The position numbers and the translations under genes were made by a program. Below the pieces are notes generated by a model. That model ran no database searches, had not been told where the DNA came from, and was given only the letters and a program-made list of their open reading frames with translations. From Microbacterium sp. 2FI (GTDB lineage: Bacteria; Actinomycetota; Actinomycetes; Actinomycetales; Microbacteriaceae), in NCBI RefSeq assembly GCF_005502885.1, contig NZ_SCMR01000019.1:24055-88054 (forward strand): a stretch of 64,000 bases of DNA, written 5' to 3'. Position 1 is the first letter of the stretch. Each line of letters begins with the position of its first letter. Shown here piece after piece: positions 42,101 to 48,100 of this stretch.

Positions 42101-45100
42101 TGCAGGCAGCCCCCGAAGACGACGGCGACCCGGCGACGGTGACCAACCCGCCGGCGGCGCACGGGACGATCACGGTCGTGCACGGCGGCGGCAACCAGCT
42201 GCTGCCCAACGGCTTGGTCGGCGGCGACACCATCATCATCACCGGCGGCGCAGGCCCCACATCTCCCCTCGTCGTCTACGGCGACACGTCGCAGGACGGC
42301 TCCTGGTACGCGGGCAACCCGGCAGCGCAGGATGCCGGAGACTTCGGCGTCCAGCCGTTCGACCAGTTCCCGGGCATCGCCGACGAGGACGAGCGCTTCC
42401 TCTTCCCGCTCGCGAGCCCCTTCGACCACTCCGGCAACGACGTCATCGACGCTCGCGCGCTGTTCGCGGGGGTCGCGGCCGGAGCGCTTCCCACCGTCGG
42501 GTTCATCGCCTACGGCGGAGCGGGTGACGACACCATCTGGGGCAGCCAGGCCGGTGACTACCTCGCGGGCGGCTCGGGCGACGACCTGATCGAGGGCCAG
42601 CGCGGCGCAGACCAGATCTACGGCGACTCGGGCATCAACGTCGACGTCATCACGCGGACCCTGTCGATCCCGACGACGAACGCGAGCACGGCGCCCAACG
42701 CCGACGGCCTCGTCGCCGGCTCCGACGAACTCCACGGCGAGGGCGCCGGCAGCGCGGTGGGAACCGGCACCGACGGCGACGACATCATCTTCGGCGACCA
42801 CGGCGTCGTGATCCAACAGGTCGCAGCCGGGCGGCCGAACCTCACCGGCGGACCCGTCTTCGTCCGCCTGCAGACCACGCGTCTCGTACTCACCGTCTTC
42901 ACCGTCGAGCCGACCAACGGCGCGGCCGACGTCATCACCGGCGACGTCGGCGACGACCGCATCGGCGGCGGCAACGGCGACGACGTCATCACCGGGAACA
43001 CCGGCGCCGACATCGTGTTCGGCGACCATGGCCGCATCGAGTACGCGACCCCCGACGGCTTCCGCCAGGTCATCCACACCACCGACCCGCTCGTGCCGGC
43101 GGGGAACGACATCATCGCGGGCAACGACGGAAGCGACGTGATCCTCGGCGGCGACGGTGACGATCGGATCACCGGGGATGCCGGCGCCGACGTCGTCTTC
43201 GGCGACCACGGCCGCGTCGAGTACGACATCACCGTCGGCATGATCCAGCGGATCTTCACCACCGATCCGTCTGCGCTGTCGGGCGCCGATGTGATCGCCG
43301 GCAACGACGGCGATGACGTGATCCTCGGCGGCAACGGTTCCGATCGGATCACCGGCGACGCGGGCGATGACATCGTCTTCGGCGACCACGGCCGCGTCGA
43401 GTATGTCACCCCGAGCGGCAACCGCAGCCTCATCTTCACGACCGACCCCGGAGTGCCCGCGGGCGACGACACCATCGCGGGCAACGACGGCGACGACGTG
43501 ATCCTCGGCGGCAACGGCGACGACCTGATCTCGGGCGACAACGGCGCCGACGTGATCCTCGGCGACCACGGCCGCATCGAGTACTACACGGCGCTGAACA
43601 CGATCCGTCGCATCTTCACGACCGATCCCGCGAACCTCGCCGGCGCCGACACCATCACGGGCGACGCAGGCGCCGACATCATCCTGGGCGGCAACGACGA
43701 CGACCTGATCAACGGCAACGGCGGCGCCGACATCATCCTCGGCGACCACGGGCGCATCGAGATCGACGCGCCGATCGCAGGCGCCGCGGCCGGTCTCGTC
43801 CGCGAGATCACCACGACCGACCCGCTCGTCGCCGCCGGTGACGACGTGATCTTCGGTGACGCCGACCGCGACATCGTCCTCGGCGGCAACGGCAGCGATG
43901 TGATCTCCGGCGGCGCCGAGGCCGACATCGTCCTCGGCGACCACGGCCTGATCCGCGACGTCACCGGCTCGGCCATCGCGCCGTCGGCACAGGTCGCCGA
44001 CGGCACGTGGGACCTCATCACCACGTCCGACCCGAACCAGGGCGCGGCCGACGTCATCACCGGTGACGGCGCCAACGACATCATCTTCGGCGGGACGCTC
44101 GGCGACACGATCTCGGGCGGTGACGCGAACGACCTGATCTTCGGTGACCACGGCAAGGTCGAGTCGACCGTGCTCCACCAGGGCCGGTTCGGCATCTTCC
44201 TCGAGCTGCTGCCGCTGAACATGCCGCTCGCGGCGCACCCGTTCCGCTGGACGTCGATCCACACGCTCATCGGCGACGGCGGCGCGAGCGACCTCGTGCG
44301 CGGCAACGCCGGCGAAGACGTCATCATCGCCGGGCAGGGCGCCGACCGCGTCACCGGGGGCACCGGCGACGACGACATCATGGGCGGCCACAACGTCGCA
44401 GGCGGCAGCGACGCCGGCGACTTCCTCGACGGTGGCGCACAGAACGACGCGATCGCCGGCGACAACGCGAACCTGCTGCGCACCGGCGACATCTCCAGCC
44501 GCCGATTCCAGACCCTGACCGCGGGCGCGATCTTCACTCAGGACACCGGGTGCGCGAACATCGCGGCCACCGGCCCGTGCGGCACCTCGCCGACGGCGTC
44601 GTACGACGACCCGCGGGGCGTCAAGGAGCGCAGCGTCGTGCTGTTCGACCACGCGGCCACGACGGGCGCGGGTCTGTGGGGCGCCGACGTCATCGCCGGC
44701 GGCGCGGAGGACGACCTCATCTTCGGCCAGCTCGGCGACGACTGGATCCAGGGCGACGGTTCGGCTATCGACGACTCGGGCGCCATCACGATCGACGTGC
44801 GGACGACCAGGCGCTCGATCGAGGACTACGCCGGCGGCGGCCGCGACGGTGACGATTACATCGAGGGCAACGGCGGCAACGACGTGATCTTCGGCGGCCT
44901 GGGCCGCGACGACCTCATCGGCGGCAGCTCGGAGCTCTTCAGCCTGACCACCGCCGACCGGCGCCCCGACGGGGCCGACACGATCTTCGGCGGCGCAGGC
45001 GTGCGTCTCGTGCGCAACAACCACGGCGACCTCGAAGAGACCGGGCACGCGCGCGACAGCGATGTGATCCTCGGCGACAACGGCAACATCCACCGCCTCG

Positions 45101-48100
45101 TGCGGCTGGTCGCCGCGGCCGCCGACGCAGATCCGTTCACTCCCGGCACCGTGTTCCTCATCTTCACGTACGACACCTACGCCGGCGGCATCCGTCTCAT
45201 CCCCCGCGCCTACACGTTCCTCGATTACACGCAGGGGTCGGGCACCGGCATCGGCGCTGCCGACATCGTCCACGGTGAGAGCGGCGACGACACGATCCAC
45301 GGCCAGCTCGGCGACGACGTGCTCTTCGGCGAGGCGCAGGACGACGACATCTACGGCGGCTGGGGCAACGACCGCATCTACGCCGGCACCGGCATCGACG
45401 GTGTGCTGGGTGACGACGGCAAGCTCCAGACGAGCCGCAACGGCCGCACCGAGACGCTGAACCACGTCACGACCGTGAACTGGGCGGAGTTCGTCTCGAT
45501 CCCCGGACCCTTCACCGGCGCCGAGGTCTACATCCTGGGCGAGCTGCACAAGCGCGCCGACCTCGCGACGTGGATCGAAGGCCTCATCAACAACGATGTC
45601 ATCTACGGCGGGCTCGGCGACGACTTCCTGCACGGCGGCGAGGGCAGCGACGCGATGAGCGGCGCCGAGGCGATGCAGGAGTACTACAACCGCGACCTGC
45701 GGCTCGGAGCGCTCACGCGGCTGGCGACCGAGCTCGGCGTCGTCGACACGAACCCGCTGCACTACAACCCGACGACGACGAAGTTCGCCGACTACGACGC
45801 CGATGACCCGCGCTCGATCATCCCCGGGTTCCTCCTCAACTTCGACGCGTACGTGCTCGACGAGGCGACCGGCGCCGTCATCGACATCGACGGCGTCAAG
45901 ATCAAGAGCGACGACGGCCGCGACCGCATGTACGGCGACCTGTGGCACGACTGGCTCGTCGGCGGCACGAACTGCGACTGGCTGTTCGGCGGCTGGGGCG
46001 ATGACCTGCTGCAGCTCGACGACAACCTCGAGACCGCCGGCGGCGCGAACACCGACCCCGAGAACGACGACCCGCGCTTCCGCGACGGCGACTTCGCCTA
46101 CGGCGGCGCCGGCCGCGACGTGCTCATCGCCAACACCGCGCAGGACCGCATGTTCGACTGGTCGGGCGAGTACAACAGCTTCATCGTGCCCTTCAGCCCG
46201 TTCGGCTCCCCGACCGTGAACCGCACCTTCAGCCCGCACGCCCGCGACTTCATCCGCGCCCTGTCGGTCGCCGGCGGCTCGGATGAGGGCCCGGGTGTCC
46301 CGCCCGGCGAGCCGTTCGACGAGGAGGCGCTCGTCGAGCCCGGAGACGCGGCGTGGGGCGACCAGCACGGCGGACCGCGTGACCCCCAGCCCGGCAACAT
46401 CCCCGGCGGCGGACGCGACGACGTGGGCGGTCAGAACCTGCACTGCCCTTGCGACCCGCAGACGCTCCTGCGCGTGGTGAAGTACGTCAACGGCGACGAC
46501 GCGAACGAGACCGGCCCGACGCTCGCCGCCGGCACCACGGTGGTGTGGACCTACCAGGTCACCAACCCCGGCACCGTCTCGATCCAGCTCGCCCGCATCC
46601 TCGACGACGCCGGCACCCCTGCCGATCCGAGCGACGACTTCGTGCCCATCTATCTCTCGGGCGACACCGACGGCGACGGCTTCGTCGACCCGGGCGAGAC
46701 GTGGCTCTTCCGCGCCGAGGGGATCGTCCGCGGCGGCCGCTACATGAACGTCGTCACGGTCGAGGGCGTCGGCACCAACGGTCAGTCTGCACGCGACAGC
46801 GACCCCGCCGTCTACAACGGCGTGGTCGAGGGCGTCGTCGAACTCTTCATCGACAAGGCCGTGAACGCCGCCGACCCGCGGCACCCCACCGCCGCCGAAG
46901 ACGCGGACGGCGCGACCGGGCCGCACCTCACCGTCGGCCAGCAGGTCGTCTTCACCTACCTCGTCTCCGCGCTCGGCGGCGGGGTCGCCGGCCTCGTGCT
47001 GCTCGACGACAACGGCACCCCGCTCGATCCGAGCGACGACTTCACGCCGGTGTACGTCTCGGGCGACACCGACGGCGACGGGGTTCTCGACCCCGACGAG
47101 GTGTGGCTGTTCCGGGCCGTCCGCACCGTCGTGCTCGGGCAGTACACGAACGTCGGCACCGCTCGCGGCACCGGCGGCGGCGTCGCGCTCGTGGCCACCG
47201 ACGCCGCGAACTACCTCGGTGTGCCGGTGGGCGCGATCCGCATCCAGAAGGCCGTGAATGCGGCATCCGCCACCAACCCGACAGCAGCCGACGACGCCGA
47301 CACCGCGGCAGGCGCGAAGCGCCTCGCACCTGGCACCGCGGTCGTCTGGACCTACCTCGTCACGAACCTCACCGGTCAGAGCCTGCGCGATGTCGCGGTC
47401 ACCGACGACAACGGCACGCCGCTCGACCCCACCGACGACTTCGCTCCGGTGTACGTCTCGGGCGACACCGACGGCGACGGCCAGCTCGACCCGGGTGAGA
47501 CGTGGCTGTTCACGTCGGCCGGCGTCCTCGCCTTCTTCGCCACGGCGGGCCTCTTCGGCAACAGCGCCGTGGTCACCGCGCGCGATCTCGGCGGCGAGCT
47601 CGTCACCGCGCAAGACATGGCGTTCCACTTCGGTGCGGTCGCGGCTCCGCAGGTGGTCAAGTACGTCAACGGGCAGGATGCCGAGACGGCGCCCGGCGTC
47701 GCCCGCCCCGTCGGCACCACCGTCACCTGGACGTACGTCGTCACCAACACCGGCAACGTCGCGCTCGTGATCGTGCTCCGCGACGACAACGGCACGCCGA
47801 CGAACCCGGCCGACGACTTCGCGCCGGTGTACGTCTCGGGCGACACCGACGGCGACGGCCTGCTCGACCCAGGCGAGACGTGGCTCTTCCGCGCCTTCGG
47901 CATCGTGACCGAGGGTCAGTACGTCAACACCGCGACCGTCGTCGGCACCGTCCCGGGCACCGAGATCACCGGCCGCGACACCGACGTCGCCCACCACGTC
48001 GGCGTGGTCGTGCCGCCGTCGGGGCTCACGGTCATCAAGCGGGCCAACGGACAGGATGCCGACACCGCGGCGACCGCCGTGCAGGTGGGCGTCGGCTCGA

